Both the position numbers and the translations under genes were made by a program. From Streptomyces zhaozhouensis (GTDB lineage: Bacteria; Actinomycetota; Actinomycetes; Streptomycetales; Streptomycetaceae), in assembly GCF_900230195.1 (NCBI RefSeq), contig NZ_OCNE01000002.1:496001-560000 (forward strand): a stretch of 64,000 nucleotides of DNA. The letters are read 5' to 3'. This document shows positions 31,075 through 39,077 of the stretch, piece by piece. The notes beneath the pieces are model-generated. The model did not search any database and was not told where the DNA came from. It saw only the letters and a program-made list of their open reading frames with translations. How positions within the stretch are numbered: the first letter of the stretch is position 1; every line of letters starts with the position of its first letter.

Positions 31075-32181
31075 TCAGCCGCCCAGCCAGGCGCGCAGCC
31101 GGCGCTCGCAGGCGAGCACGGACTCCGTCGAGACCCGCTCGTCCTGGCGGTGGGCCAGGCTGGGGTCGCCCGGCCCGTAGTTGACCGCCGGCACGCCAAG
31201 CGCACTGAACCGGGAGACGTCCGTCCAGCCAAACTTGGGGCAAGGTTGGCCACCGACCGCCTCCAGGAACGCCCGCGCCGCCGGGTGCGAAAGTCCGGGC
31301 AGCGCGCCGGGCGAGTGGTCGTCGACCACGAACTCGGCCACCCCGCAGTCCGCGAAGACCTCGTGGACGTGCGCCAGCGCCCGCTCCTGGTCCAGGTCGG
31401 GCGCGTAACGGTAGTTGACGGTGACCTGGCAGGCGTCGGGGATGACGTTGCCGGCGACCCCGCCGGTGATGCCCACCGCGTTCAGGCCCTCGCGGTACTC
31501 CAGGCCGTCGATCTCCACCCGGCGCGGGCGGTAGTCGGCGAGCCGTTCCAGCACGGGGGCGGCCGCGTGGATCGCGTTGACCCCCATCCAGCTCCTGGCC
31601 GAGTGCGCCCGCTGGCCCGCCATCCGCAGCAGCACCCGGAGGGTGCCCTGGCAGCCGCCCTCCACCTGGCCGTCGGACGGTTCGAGCAGCACCGCGAAGT
31701 CCGCCTCCAGCCAGTCGGGGTGGGCGGCGGCCAGCCAGCCGAGGCCGTTGCGCTCGGCCTCGACCTCCTCGTTGTCGTAGAAGACGAACGTCAGGTCGCG
31801 GTTGGGCCGGGGGACGGTGGCCGCGATCCGCAGCTGCACCGCGACCCCGGACTTCATGTCGCAGGTGCCGAGCCCCCACAGCACGCCCTCGTCGTCCAGC
31901 CGGGAGGGCAGGTTGTCGGCGACCGGCACGGTGTCGAGGTGGCCGGCGAGCACCACCCGCTGGTCCAGGCCGAGTTCGGTGCGGGCCACCACGTTGTTCC
32001 CGAACCGGTCCACCCGCAGCCAGTCGAGGCCGGCGAGCGCCTCGGCGACGGCGTCGGCGAGCGGCTCCTCGGTGCCGCTGACCGAGGGGATGTCCACCAA
32101 CCGGGCGGTCAGCGCCGCCGCGTCGAGGCCGAGGTCGAGTCGCTGGCGGGGGGCGGCGGTGCCGGATGCGGGTCGTTCCAT
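31075..32181 (-). CDS. dapE: Succinyl-diaminopimelate desuccinylase DapE
   Basis: A 368-residue M20 peptidase-family enzyme. Metal ligands are visible in LAGHLDTVPVADNLP (HxD), GLGTCDMKSG, YDNEEVEAERNG (EE) and ILLEPSDGQVEGGCQG; CPKFGWTDVSRF near the end fits the family. It converts N-succinyl-LL-2,6-diaminopimelate to LL-diaminopimelate plus succinate for peptidoglycan and lysine. dapC, the preceding step, lies nearby (33889). The ATG at 32181 follows a TACCGT box by 6 nt, so the mRNA is predicted to be leaderless and divergent from the next gene. Confidence 0.94.
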   Translation of the reverse strand: MERPASGTAAPRQRLDLGLDAAALTARLVDIPSVSGTEEPLADAVAEALAGLDWLRVDRFGNNVVARTELGLDQRVVLAGHLDTVPVADNLPSRLDDEGVLWGLGTCDMKSGVAVQLRIAATVPRPNRDLTFVFYDNEEVEAERNGLGWLAAAHPDWLEADFAVLLEPSDGQVEGGCQGTLRVLLRMAGQRAHSARSWMGVNAIHAAAPVLERLADYRPRRVEIDGLEYREGLNAVGITGGVAGNVIPDACQVTVNYRYAPDLDQERALAHVHEVFADCGVAEFVVDDHSPGALPGLSHPAARAFLEAVGGQPCPKFGWTDVSRFSALGVPAVNYGPGDPSLAHRQDERVSTESVLACERRLRAWLGG

Positions 32182-32187
32182 GCGGTC

Positions 32188-32193
32188 ACGGTA
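32188..32193 (-). promoter_or_regulatory. -10 box TACCGT of the leaderless dapE gene
   Basis: On the minus strand TACCGT is followed by 6 nt and then the dapE ATG (32181-32179). Confidence 0.62.
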
Positions 32194-32225
32194 CCCGCGC
32201 CGAACGGTCACCGAGGGACAGCCGT

Positions 32226-32231
32226 TACTCT
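32226..32231 (+). promoter_or_regulatory. -10 box TACTCT of a leaderless gene
   Basis: TACTCT is followed by 6 nt and then GTG at 32238. It is back-to-back with the dapE box, leaving only 32 bp between the two hexamers. Confidence 0.62.
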
Positions 32232-32237
32232 CATCGC

Positions 32238-33185
32238 GTGCCCGAACGGACGACCACTTCACGACGCCGGCGCCGTCTGCTGCGCGGCGCCTCCGCGATC
32301 CTGGCGCTGGCCGGCATCGCCGCCTACGCCGTCGTCCAGTACGAGTCGGGCAGTCGCGCCAGGCCGCACTGCGAGGCGCGGGGCGCGGATCCTGAGGACG
32401 GACCGCACTCCCTCACCCCGGCGCAGGCGGCCAACGCGGCCACCATCGCCGCCGTCGGGAACTCGCGCGGGCTGCCGGAACGGGCGGTGACGATAGCCCT
32501 GGCGACCGCGATGCAGGAGTCCAGCCTGCGCAATCTCGACCACGGCCACCTCGACTCGCTGGGTCTCTTCCAGCAGCGCCCCTCGATGGGCTGGGGCGAC
32601 GAACAGCAGGTGCGGGACCCGGTGTACGCCGCCAACGCCTTCTACACGAAGCTGTTGGAGATCCCCGCGTACGAGGAGCTGGAGTTGACCGTGGCGGCGC
32701 AGGAGGTGCAGCGCAGCGCCTTCCCCGACGAGTACGCCAAGCACGAGGGCAACGCCACGCTGCTCTCGGGTCCGTTGACCGGTCGGGCACCCGCGGCGTT
32801 CACCTGTGTCACCGACAACGACCCGACGCCCGCCGACCCCGAGCTGTTGCGGGAGCGGCTGGAGGAGGAGTTCAACGGCCGCGCCTCCGTGGAACCGCGG
32901 GACGGCGACGGCTTCGAGTTGACCGTGACGCTGGAGCCGGCGGGGGGCGAGGCGGACGGCTCCCCCGGGTGGGAGCTGTCGCACTGGCTGGTCGCCCAGG
33001 CGGGGACGCTGGGGGTCGCCGAGGTCGTCCACGACGGGCGGCGCTGGCTCTCGGCACGCTCGGACGAGGGCTGGCGGACGGCCGAGGGGAACGCGGCCGA
33101 TTCCGGGGCATCCGGGGATTCCGGTGACTCCGGGGGGAATTCACTCGAAACCGTGCGGATTTCGCTGATCCCCAGCACGGAGTGA
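32238..33185 (+). CDS. Membrane-anchored lysozyme-fold (transglycosylase-like) protein
   Basis: A 315-residue protein. After an Arg-rich start, one hydrophobic helix (LRGASAILALAGIAAYAVVQY) anchors it. The exported part has AVTIALATAMQESSLRNLDHG and SLGLFQQRPSMGWG, which is the E(S)-x-(N)-x ... GLFQ pattern of SLT/goose-type lysozyme folds; the Glu in QESS is the candidate acid. The last ~130 residues end in a Ser/Gly/Asp-rich tail. Such proteins are often misnamed heavy-metal transporters in Streptomyces genomes. GTG 32238 is chosen because it sits 6 nt after the TACTCT box. Confidence 0.8.
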   Translation: MPERTTTSRRRRRLLRGASAILALAGIAAYAVVQYESGSRARPHCEARGADPEDGPHSLTPAQAANAATIAAVGNSRGLPERAVTIALATAMQESSLRNLDHGHLDSLGLFQQRPSMGWGDEQQVRDPVYAANAFYTKLLEIPAYEELELTVAAQEVQRSAFPDEYAKHEGNATLLSGPLTGRAPAAFTCVTDNDPTPADPELLRERLEEEFNGRASVEPRDGDGFELTVTLEPAGGEADGSPGWELSHWLVAQAGTLGVAEVVHDGRRWLSARSDEGWRTAEGNAADSGASGDSGDSGGNSLETVRISLIPSTE

Positions 33186-33546
33186 CCGGTCGAATACGTT
33201 CGCCACACCTTCGCGGAAAGCGCCGGCGGCCGCGCCGACTTTCGCGCCGGAAGACCTCGCGAGAGCAACTCCCTTACCCTTCAAGGCTTTTGCCCGCGCG
33301 GTCGGCGCACACGTTTCCCGTTTCCCCCGAATTCCTTCGCGAACAGCACCCGAGATCTCCGCGAAACACCTTCCCCTCGTCCAACGGGACGCCACCCCGG
33401 TGTGGTTGGGGAACGCCAGGCGGGACGTCGGCCGGCCGGCGTATTACCGATTCTTTACCCGGGCGGGCCGCAACCCGAGGCGGCCGGTGGCCGATAGGCA
33501 CGGGGGACACACCGTGCTCCCGACGTCCACCACGAGGAGAGAAGCC
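33186..33546. other. Intergenic region upstream of small secreted protein gene
   Basis: 361 bp with no recognisable gene. It is slightly less GC-rich than its surroundings and has several short TTTCGCG/CGCGAAA motifs (around 33214, 33238, 33348-33365) that may be operator half-sites. A promoter for the downstream gene probably lies in 33430-33500 but I cannot fix it. Confidence 0.3.
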
Positions 33547-33822
33547 ATGTCGCACCCCGTTCGCAAGACCCTGGTCCGGGCCGCCCTCTGCGGAGCCGCC
33601 GGCGCCGCCGGCCTGTTGGGCACCGCGGCGGTGGCCCAGGCCGCGCCGCTGGCCAACCTCTCGTCCGACACCGAGCAGGCCGACATGGTCGGGGACACGG
33701 TCAACGGCCTGGGCCGGTCGGCCGTGGGCGTGGTGAACGAGGCCGGCGCGGATGTCGCGCCGCACCTCCAGGAGGGCGCGAGGGCCGGCGGCGCGCTGCT
33801 CGGCGGGGTGACCGCTCGCTGA
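33547..33822 (+). CDS. Small secreted protein
   Basis: A 91-residue protein with a clear Sec signal peptide (KTLVRAALCGAAGAAGLLGTAAVAQA, predicted cleavage after AQA at about residue 32). The mature ~59 residues lack cysteine (PLANLSSDTEQADMVGDTVNGLGRSAVGVV), are Gly/Ala-rich and have no motif I know; it is not a chaplin. The ATG has GAGGAGAG 5-6 nt upstream. A strong terminator follows directly. Confidence 0.8.
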   Translation: MSHPVRKTLVRAALCGAAGAAGLLGTAAVAQAAPLANLSSDTEQADMVGDTVNGLGRSAVGVVNEAGADVAPHLQEGARAGGALLGGVTAR

Positions 33823-33839
33823 GCGGACTCGACAGCGGA

Positions 33840-33880
33840 ACGCGGGAGGGGGTCGCCGGCGCGGCGGCCCCCTCCCGCGT
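33840..33880. terminator. Bidirectional terminator between secreted-protein and dapC genes
   Basis: An 18-bp inverted repeat (33840-33857 with 33863-33880) with one T-G wobble and a 5-nt loop separates the convergent stops at 33822 and 33889. Confidence 0.88.
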
Positions 33881-33888
33881 GCGCGTGG

Positions 33889-34989
33889 TCAGGACAGGCG
33901 GGCCACGGCGCTGGCGACGCGCTCGTCGGTGGCGGTGAAGGCGACCCGCACGAAGCGGTCGCCGGCGGCGCCGTAGAAGTCGCCGGGCGCCACCAGGATG
34001 CCCAGCTTGCTCAGCTCGGCGACGGTGTCCCAGCAGGGCTCGTCGCGGGTGGCCCACAGGTAGAGCGACGCCTCGCTGTGCGCGATGGTGAAGCCGCGCG
34101 CGGTCAGCGCCGAGCGGAGCGCCGCGCGGCGGGCGGCGTAACGGGCGCGCTGCTCGGTCACGTGCTCCCGGTCGCCGAGCGCGACGGCCATCGCGGCCTG
34201 CACGGGAGCGGGGAGCATCATGCCGGAGTGCTTGCGGACGCCGAGCAGCTCCCCGATGACCGCCGGGTCGCCGGCCAGGAAGGCCGCGCGGTAGCCGGCG
34301 AGGTTGGAGCGCTTGGAGAGGGAGTGCACCGCGACCAGGCCCTCGTGGCTGTCGCCGCACACGTCCGGGTGGAGCACGGAGACCGGCTCGGCCTCCCAGC
34401 CCAGCTCCAGGTAGCACTCGTCGCTGAGGACCAGCACGCCGTGCTCGCGCGCCCAGGCGACGATCGCGCGCAGCTCGGCGACGTCGAGCACCCGACCCGT
34501 CGGGTTGGCCGGGGAGTTGAGCCAGAGCAGCCGCAGGCCGGCCGGGTCGAGCTCGGTGGGTGAGCCGCGGTAGGGCACGGGCTCGGCGCGGGCGAGGCGG
34601 GCGCCGACCTCGTAGGTCGGGTAGGCCGGCTCGGGGTAGGCGACCCGGTCACCGGGGCCGAGGCCCAGCTGGCCGGGCACGGCGGCGACCAGCTCCTTGG
34701 AGCCGATCACCGGGAGCACGCCCCGGTGTTCGAGACCGACGGCGCCGGTGCGGCCGGTCACCCACGCGACGAGGGCGTCCCGCAGCGCCGGGGTGCCCCA
34801 GACCGTCGGGTACCCGGGGCTGTCCGCGGCCTCGGCGAGGGCGCGTTGGACCAGCTCGGGAACGGGGTCGACCGGGGTGCCGACGGAGAGGTCCACGATG
34901 CCGTCCGGGTGCGCCGAGGCGGTGGCCTTGTAGGGCTCCAGCCGGTCCCAGGGAAAGACCGGCAGTCGGGCGGAGACGGCGGACGGCAC
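33889..34989 (-). CDS. dapC: Succinyldiaminopimelate transaminase DapC
   Basis: A 366-residue fold-type I aminotransferase: LSVGTPVDPVPELV, PGYPTVWGTPALRDAL, LNSPANPTGRVLD (Asn ligand), LVLSDECYLELGWE (Asp/Tyr ligands), HSLSKRSNLAGYRAAF with the PLP Lys, and RVAFTATDERV (substrate Arg). It makes N-succinyl-L,L-diaminopimelate, the substrate of DapE. The GTG at 34989 is preferred to the in-frame GTG 9 bp upstream, which lies within the ribosome-binding site GAGGAGTG. fdxA lies upstream on the same strand, as in mycobacteria. Confidence 0.93.
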   Translation of the reverse strand: MPSAVSARLPVFPWDRLEPYKATASAHPDGIVDLSVGTPVDPVPELVQRALAEAADSPGYPTVWGTPALRDALVAWVTGRTGAVGLEHRGVLPVIGSKELVAAVPGQLGLGPGDRVAYPEPAYPTYEVGARLARAEPVPYRGSPTELDPAGLRLLWLNSPANPTGRVLDVAELRAIVAWAREHGVLVLSDECYLELGWEAEPVSVLHPDVCGDSHEGLVAVHSLSKRSNLAGYRAAFLAGDPAVIGELLGVRKHSGMMLPAPVQAAMAVALGDREHVTEQRARYAARRAALRSALTARGFTIAHSEASLYLWATRDEPCWDTVAELSKLGILVAPGDFYGAAGDRFVRVAFTATDERVASAVARLS

Positions 34990-35083
34990 GGGTGGCACTC
35001 CTCGGTGACGTGACTGCGGTTGCTGCTACGGCTGCCGCCGGTACCGCGGCTGCCACGGGCGTCGCGGCCGCTGCCGGCGGAGG

Positions 35084-35114
35084 GGAACGGCCCCGGACCC
35101 GCCGAGGCCGTTCC
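35084..35114 (-). terminator. Short hairpin after fdxA
   Basis: A 9-bp inverted repeat (35084-35092 with 35106-35114) with a 13-nt loop starts 2 nt after the fdxA stop codon. It could partly stop transcription before dapC. Confidence 0.45.
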
Positions 35115-35116
35115 GC

Positions 35117-35443
35117 TCACTCGTCGTGGCTCTGCGGCGGCAGGGCGGCGACCAGCGGGTGGTCGCGCTCGATCAGGCCGAGCTTGCTGGCACCGCCGGG
35201 GGAGCCGAGCTCCTCGAAGAACTCGACGTTGGCCTTGTAGTAGTCCTTCCACTCCTCCGGGGTGTCATCCTCGTAGAAGATGGCCTCGACCGGGCAGACG
35301 GGCTCACAGGCTCCGCAGTCCACGCACTCGTCGGGGTGGATGTAGAGAGCGCGCTGCCCCTCGTAGATGCAGTCGACGGGGCACTCCTCGATACATGCCT
35401 TGTCCTTGAGATCCACACAGGGCTCGGCGATCACGTAGGTCAC
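35117..35443 (-). CDS. fdxA: 7Fe ferredoxin FdxA (FdxC-like)
   Basis: A 108-residue ferredoxin with Cys at residues 9, 17, 21 and 25 and a second set CVDCGACEPVCP at 40, 43, 46 and 50, the layout of [3Fe-4S][4Fe-4S] seven-iron ferredoxins. The C-terminal ~50 residues (EWKDYYKANVEFFEELGSPGGASKLG) are the usual extension of actinobacterial FdxA. It carries electrons in the cytoplasm; the partner is unknown. GTG start with GAGGAGG upstream. It is next to dapC, as in M. tuberculosis. Confidence 0.95.
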   Translation of the reverse strand: MTYVIAEPCVDLKDKACIEECPVDCIYEGQRALYIHPDECVDCGACEPVCPVEAIFYEDDTPEEWKDYYKANVEFFEELGSPGGASKLGLIERDHPLVAALPPQSHDE

Positions 35444-35566
35444 GCTGTCAGTCCTCCTCGTCGTGGCGGTGGCTCCGCCGGCGCACGTGGGCGCGGTGTC
35501 GCTGATGCTCCGACCTAGTATCGCCGTTGCGGAGCCATGCGCACACCTGAGGGGTTGGCTAGCGGG

Positions 35567-36559
35567 ATGGAATTCACTGCCGGGGCCCGACTTGAGGTTC
35601 GGATCACCCCTGATGACGTGGGCAAACGCGTCTCGGTACGCACGGAGACGGGTGCCGGCGAGGGCGCGGCGCGGTTCACCGACACCCTGGGGATTCTCAC
35701 TTCGTGGACGGACGGGGTGCTGACGTTGACCCGACGGTCCGGGGAGACGGCGAGCCTGGCGGAGTCGGCGCTGGTCGCGGGGAAGGTGGTGCCGCCCGCG
35801 CCGGCGCGCAGGCGGGGCGTGCCGGCGGCCTCCGTCGCGGAGTTGACGCGGGTCTCGACGCGCGCCTGGCCGGCGCCCGAGACGGAACGGGTCGGCGACT
35901 GGCTGCTGCGGGCCGCCGGCGGTTGGACGCGGCGGGCCAACTCGGCGGTCCGCCTCGGCCCCGCCGACCCCGAACTCGACCGCGTGGTGGCCTGGTACGC
36001 GGCGCGCGGGCTGCCGCCGCTGGTGCAGGTGGCGACGGGCGGCGGCGACGGGGACGAGCGGCTGGTGGCCGCGTTGGACGCGCGGGGCTGGCGCCCCGTG
36101 GGGTTCGCGGTCCTGCGGGTGGGGGCGTTGGCGCCGCTGGCCGACCGGGAGCCGGACGGCCGGGTGACGGTCGGCCGGGAGCTGACCGGGCGCTGGCTCG
36201 CCGGCAGCCCGTCGGCGGGGCGCGATCCGGCGGTGGCGCGGCGGGTGTTGGCCGCGGGTCCCTCGGTGCTGCTCGCGGAGGTCGCGGGCGGGGCGGGCGA
36301 GCCGCCCCTCGCCGTGGGGCGCTGCGTGGTGGACGGGCGGTGGGCCGGCTTCGGCGCGATCGACGTGGCGCCGGCGCACCGGCGGCGGGGGCTGGGGACG
36401 GCGCTGATGGCGGAGTTGGCCAGGGCGGCGCTGGCCGAGGGCGCCTCGGCCGGCTGGCTCCAGGTGACGCCGGAGAACACGGCGGCCGGCGCGCTCTACG
36501 AGCGGCTCGGCTTCGCCGAACACCACCGCTACCACTACCGGGCGGCGCCCTCCGACTGA
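35567..36559 (+). CDS. GNAT family N-acetyltransferase
   Basis: A ~330-residue protein. The N-terminal ~80 residues form a small beta domain (RLEVRITPDDVGKRVSVR, LGILTSWTDGVLTL); the C-terminal GNAT domain has IDVAPAHRRRGLGTALMAELARAALAEGA (acetyl-CoA loop R/QxxGxG/A) and LQVTPENTAAGALYERLGFAEH. Similar large GNAT proteins lie next to fdxA in many actinomycetes. ATG 35537 is possible as well: it is close to GGAG and a TAGTAT box (35516-35521); I prefer 35567 because the conserved beta domain starts there. Confidence 0.87.
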   Translation: MEFTAGARLEVRITPDDVGKRVSVRTETGAGEGAARFTDTLGILTSWTDGVLTLTRRSGETASLAESALVAGKVVPPAPARRRGVPAASVAELTRVSTRAWPAPETERVGDWLLRAAGGWTRRANSAVRLGPADPELDRVVAWYAARGLPPLVQVATGGGDGDERLVAALDARGWRPVGFAVLRVGALAPLADREPDGRVTVGRELTGRWLAGSPSAGRDPAVARRVLAAGPSVLLAEVAGGAGEPPLAVGRCVVDGRWAGFGAIDVAPAHRRRGLGTALMAELARAALAEGASAGWLQVTPENTAAGALYERLGFAEHHRYHYRAAPSD

Positions 36560-36578
36560 GCGGGGGGCGCCGCCCGGT
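36537..36578. terminator. Terminator overlapping the GNAT stop codon
   Basis: A perfect 14-bp inverted repeat (36537-36550 with 36565-36578) with a 14-nt loop spans the stop at 36557-36559 and lies between convergent genes. GGTGC pentamers follow at 36576-36600. Confidence 0.75.
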
Positions 36579-36600
36579 GCGGCGGTGCGGTGCGGTGCGG

Positions 36601-38556
36601 TCAGCCGAGGGTGGCGCCCTCGACCTCGGCGACCCTGCGTCCCGGCCCCTCGTCGACGGTGGCGGTCTCCCGCAGCGCCGGGATCAGCGCGGCGGCCGCG
36701 TGCTCCGGGGTCATCTCGACGAGGCCGCTGCCGGCGTCGATCATCACCCCGTCGAACGTGGTGCCGTACAGCTCGGCGAGGCCGTCGGGGTCGAGCACCG
36801 GCTGGAGGTTGCCCTGGTCGCTCGGCTCCATGGTGAGGATCCCGCTGAGCGTCTGCTGGCTGATCGGGAGCTCGCGGTCGGCGGCCACCAGCCACACCCA
36901 GCCGGACATCGCCGGCTCGCCGAACTCCTCCAGCGCCTGCTGGACCTGCTCCTCGCCGACCAGCGGGTCCCGTTCGGCGACGGGGAGTTCGACCGGCGCG
37001 TTCTCCCCGCCCGCGGCGCGCTCGCGGAACGCGGCCTCGACGGCGTCGCCGGCGGCGACCGGGTCGATGGCGGCGCCGGGCTGGCCGGCGCGGCCGATCG
37101 CCTGGCCGTTCTCGAAGACGACGGTACCGTCCACGGGGCCCGCGCCGCCGGCCTCGGCGGTGCGCTCCTGGAGGGCGACGGTGAGCTTCTCGCGGTCGAC
37201 GGAGAAGACCGCGTCGGCCTCCCTGGTGCCGCCGAAGAGCGAACCGATCACGGCGACCGGGCTGTAGTCGGTGCCGGACGCCTCCCGGGCGGTGGCCTCG
37301 GCGTCGACGGCGAGGCCGGCGACGCTGGGCTTGAGCTCGATCTCCTGCCCGTCGACGACCAGGATCAGCGGCTCGTTGTTGGCCGCGTCAAGCCGCTCGT
37401 CGAGTGCGGCGTGCGCCTCCTCGGTCGACATCCCGCCGATGTCGACGCCCAGCGTCTCGGTGCCCTTGGGCACGTCGTCCTGGTTGAGGAAGAGGCCGGC
37501 GCCGTAGGCGACGACGCCGAGGCCGACCAGCGCGACGACCAGCAGCTTGAGCTTGGAACGGCCGCGCGGCGCCGGCTTGGCCGCGGCGGGCGCCGCGGGC
37601 GGCGGCGGCTCCTCGTCCGCCGGTGGGCGCGGGCCCGGCGGCGGCACGGCGGGGACGGCGCCGGTGTCGTCGTCGAAGTCGGGGCGCGGCATCGGGCCGG
37701 TGGCGGCGGGGTCGCCGTCGTGGACGCCGGGCGGCGGGGCCGGCGGGAAGGGACCGCCGAGGTCCATGGTGGTGCCGCTCGGGTCGTCCTCGGGCGGCCT
37801 GCCGCCAGGACGCGGCGCGGGACCGCCGGAGTCCAGGGTCGGGATCGGGCCCTGGGGGGTGGGCGCCGGGCCCTGCGGCGGGATGGTGGGCGGACGGTCG
37901 TCGCCCATCGGCGTGGGCGCCGGCGGCACGCTCATCGGTCCCGTGGCCGGTCCCGTGGTGGGCCCGGTGGGACGGACCGGCAGCGGACCCTGGGGGCTGA
38001 CGGGCGGCGGCTCGTCGCGTCCGCCGGGGAACCAGTCGGAGGCGGCGGCCCGTTCACCGCCCACACCCGGCATCCCGTCGGGCGGGGTGTCGGCCAGCGG
38101 CGGGTGGCCGCCGGCGCGGGGGGCGTCGTGGCCGGCCGGCTCGTGGGGCGGCTCGCCCCGGCCCGGCTCCTCGGCGCCGACCTGCGGCATCGCGCCGGTC
38201 TTCGGCGGCGACTTGCGCGGCTCGAACCAGGAGCTGGTCTTCTTGCCGGAGTCCCCGCCCGTGGCGTCGCCCTGGCTCTTGCCCTCGGTGCGGGCGCCCG
38301 GCGGCGGCTTGGGGGTCCGGGTCGGCAGCGGCGGGGGCGCGGAGCGCGCGGCCTCCTCGTCGACGGTCTCGCGCACCACGATCGGCGGAATGGGCCGGGA
38401 GCCAGGGATGTTGATCCGCGCACGGGTCGTCATCGTGGTCTCGGTCTTCTTCTCCTCCGCCGACGGAGGACCCGGACGGGCCGCTGCTTCCCCCTCGTTC
38501 CGCTGGGGGTCACCCCAACCCCGGTTGTTGGGGGAATTGTCAGTTTCTCGACTCAA
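36601..38556 (-). CDS. Large Pro-rich membrane protein with PG_binding_4-type extracellular repeats
   Basis: About 651 residues. The N-terminal ~320 residues are cytoplasmic, low-complexity and rich in Pro, Gly, Asp and Arg. One transmembrane helix (LKLLVVALVGLGVVAYGAGLFL) precedes an external region beginning KGTETLGVDIGGMSTEEAHAALDERL, which matches the repeated PG_binding_4 (PF12229) domain seen before VanW or YkuD domains; a second copy is near EAFRERAAGG and later repeats follow. No VanW or YkuD catalytic part is present. The start is TTG 38556 (SRETD...), supported by GGGAG; an internal start exists near MTTRARINIPGSRP. Confidence 0.75.
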   Translation of the reverse strand: MSRETDNSPNNRGWGDPQRNEGEAAARPGPPSAEEKKTETTMTTRARINIPGSRPIPPIVVRETVDEEAARSAPPPLPTRTPKPPPGARTEGKSQGDATGGDSGKKTSSWFEPRKSPPKTGAMPQVGAEEPGRGEPPHEPAGHDAPRAGGHPPLADTPPDGMPGVGGERAAASDWFPGGRDEPPPVSPQGPLPVRPTGPTTGPATGPMSVPPAPTPMGDDRPPTIPPQGPAPTPQGPIPTLDSGGPAPRPGGRPPEDDPSGTTMDLGGPFPPAPPPGVHDGDPAATGPMPRPDFDDDTGAVPAVPPPGPRPPADEEPPPPAAPAAAKPAPRGRSKLKLLVVALVGLGVVAYGAGLFLNQDDVPKGTETLGVDIGGMSTEEAHAALDERLDAANNEPLILVVDGQEIELKPSVAGLAVDAEATAREASGTDYSPVAVIGSLFGGTREADAVFSVDREKLTVALQERTAEAGGAGPVDGTVVFENGQAIGRAGQPGAAIDPVAAGDAVEAAFRERAAGGENAPVELPVAERDPLVGEEQVQQALEEFGEPAMSGWVWLVAADRELPISQQTLSGILTMEPSDQGNLQPVLDPDGLAELYGTTFDGVMIDAGSGLVEMTPEHAAAALIPALRETATVDEGPGRRVAEVEGATLG

Positions 38557-38581
38557 GGCAGGATCTCCCGGTTGGGCTTCA

Positions 38582-38619
38582 CCAGCCGCCCCGGAACGCG
38601 TCCGGGCAGCGGCGGCTGG
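38582..38619 (-). terminator. Hairpin between DUF6113 and PG-binding protein genes
   Basis: CCAGCCGCC at 38582-38590 pairs perfectly with 38611-38619, and CCGG at 38591-38594 with CCGG at 38602-38605 extends it. It lies 25 nt upstream of the TTG start at 38556 and ~90 nt after the DUF6113 stop, so it could act as terminator or leader element. Confidence 0.45.
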
Positions 38620-38711
38620 CCCCACGATACTGGGGTCGGCGAGGCGGGATGCCGCCCGCACAGGATCAGCACATCAGTGCCCCACCCCGACACCCGCTCT
38701 CAGCAGGGGCG

Positions 38712-39077
38712 TTACCGGCCGGTTCCGCCCTGTGGCACGGCGAAGAGCGGGCGTTCGCCGGGGGCGAGAGTGGCGCACACCACGGCGACCGTCATCCCAC
38801 CGAGGAGGTACACATAGCTTCCGGCGCCCGCCGCGTAGACGAAGTCGCCCTGCGGCCTGGTCACGGTGAGCACCAGCACGGACAGCACCCAGCCGCCGGC
38901 CGGCGAGGCCGCGCCGATCCGGCTGCGGGTGAGCAGCGCGCCGCCCCAGAAGAGGCCGGCGCAGCCGGCGAGCGCCAGCAGCACGCCGAACGGGAACCAG
39001 CCGCCCTGCACCAGCGAGCCGGCGACTCCCGCGACGAAGCCCAGCACGCCGAGACCGGCGTGGGCGGCGATCCTCAC
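38712..39077 (-). CDS. DUF6113-like small membrane protein
   Basis: A 121-residue protein with four hydrophobic helices ([69 protein letters not shown]). I recognise it as the DUF6113-type protein that follows mshB in actinomycetes (position of Rv1171). The GTG overlaps the mshB stop (GTGA, 39074-39077) with GGAGG upstream, so it is translationally coupled to mshB. Function unknown. Confidence 0.8.
   Translation of the reverse strand: MRIAAHAGLGVLGFVAGVAGSLVQGGWFPFGVLLALAGCAGLFWGGALLTRSRIGAASPAGGWVLSVLVLTVTRPQGDFVYAAGAGSYVYLLGGMTVAVVCATLAPGERPLFAVPQGGTGR

Noticed and set aside
35537-36559. Start of the GNAT gene at ATG 35537
   Set aside because: Possible because of GGAG and a TAGTAT box, but the conserved beta domain begins at ATG 35567, so the shorter form was annotated.
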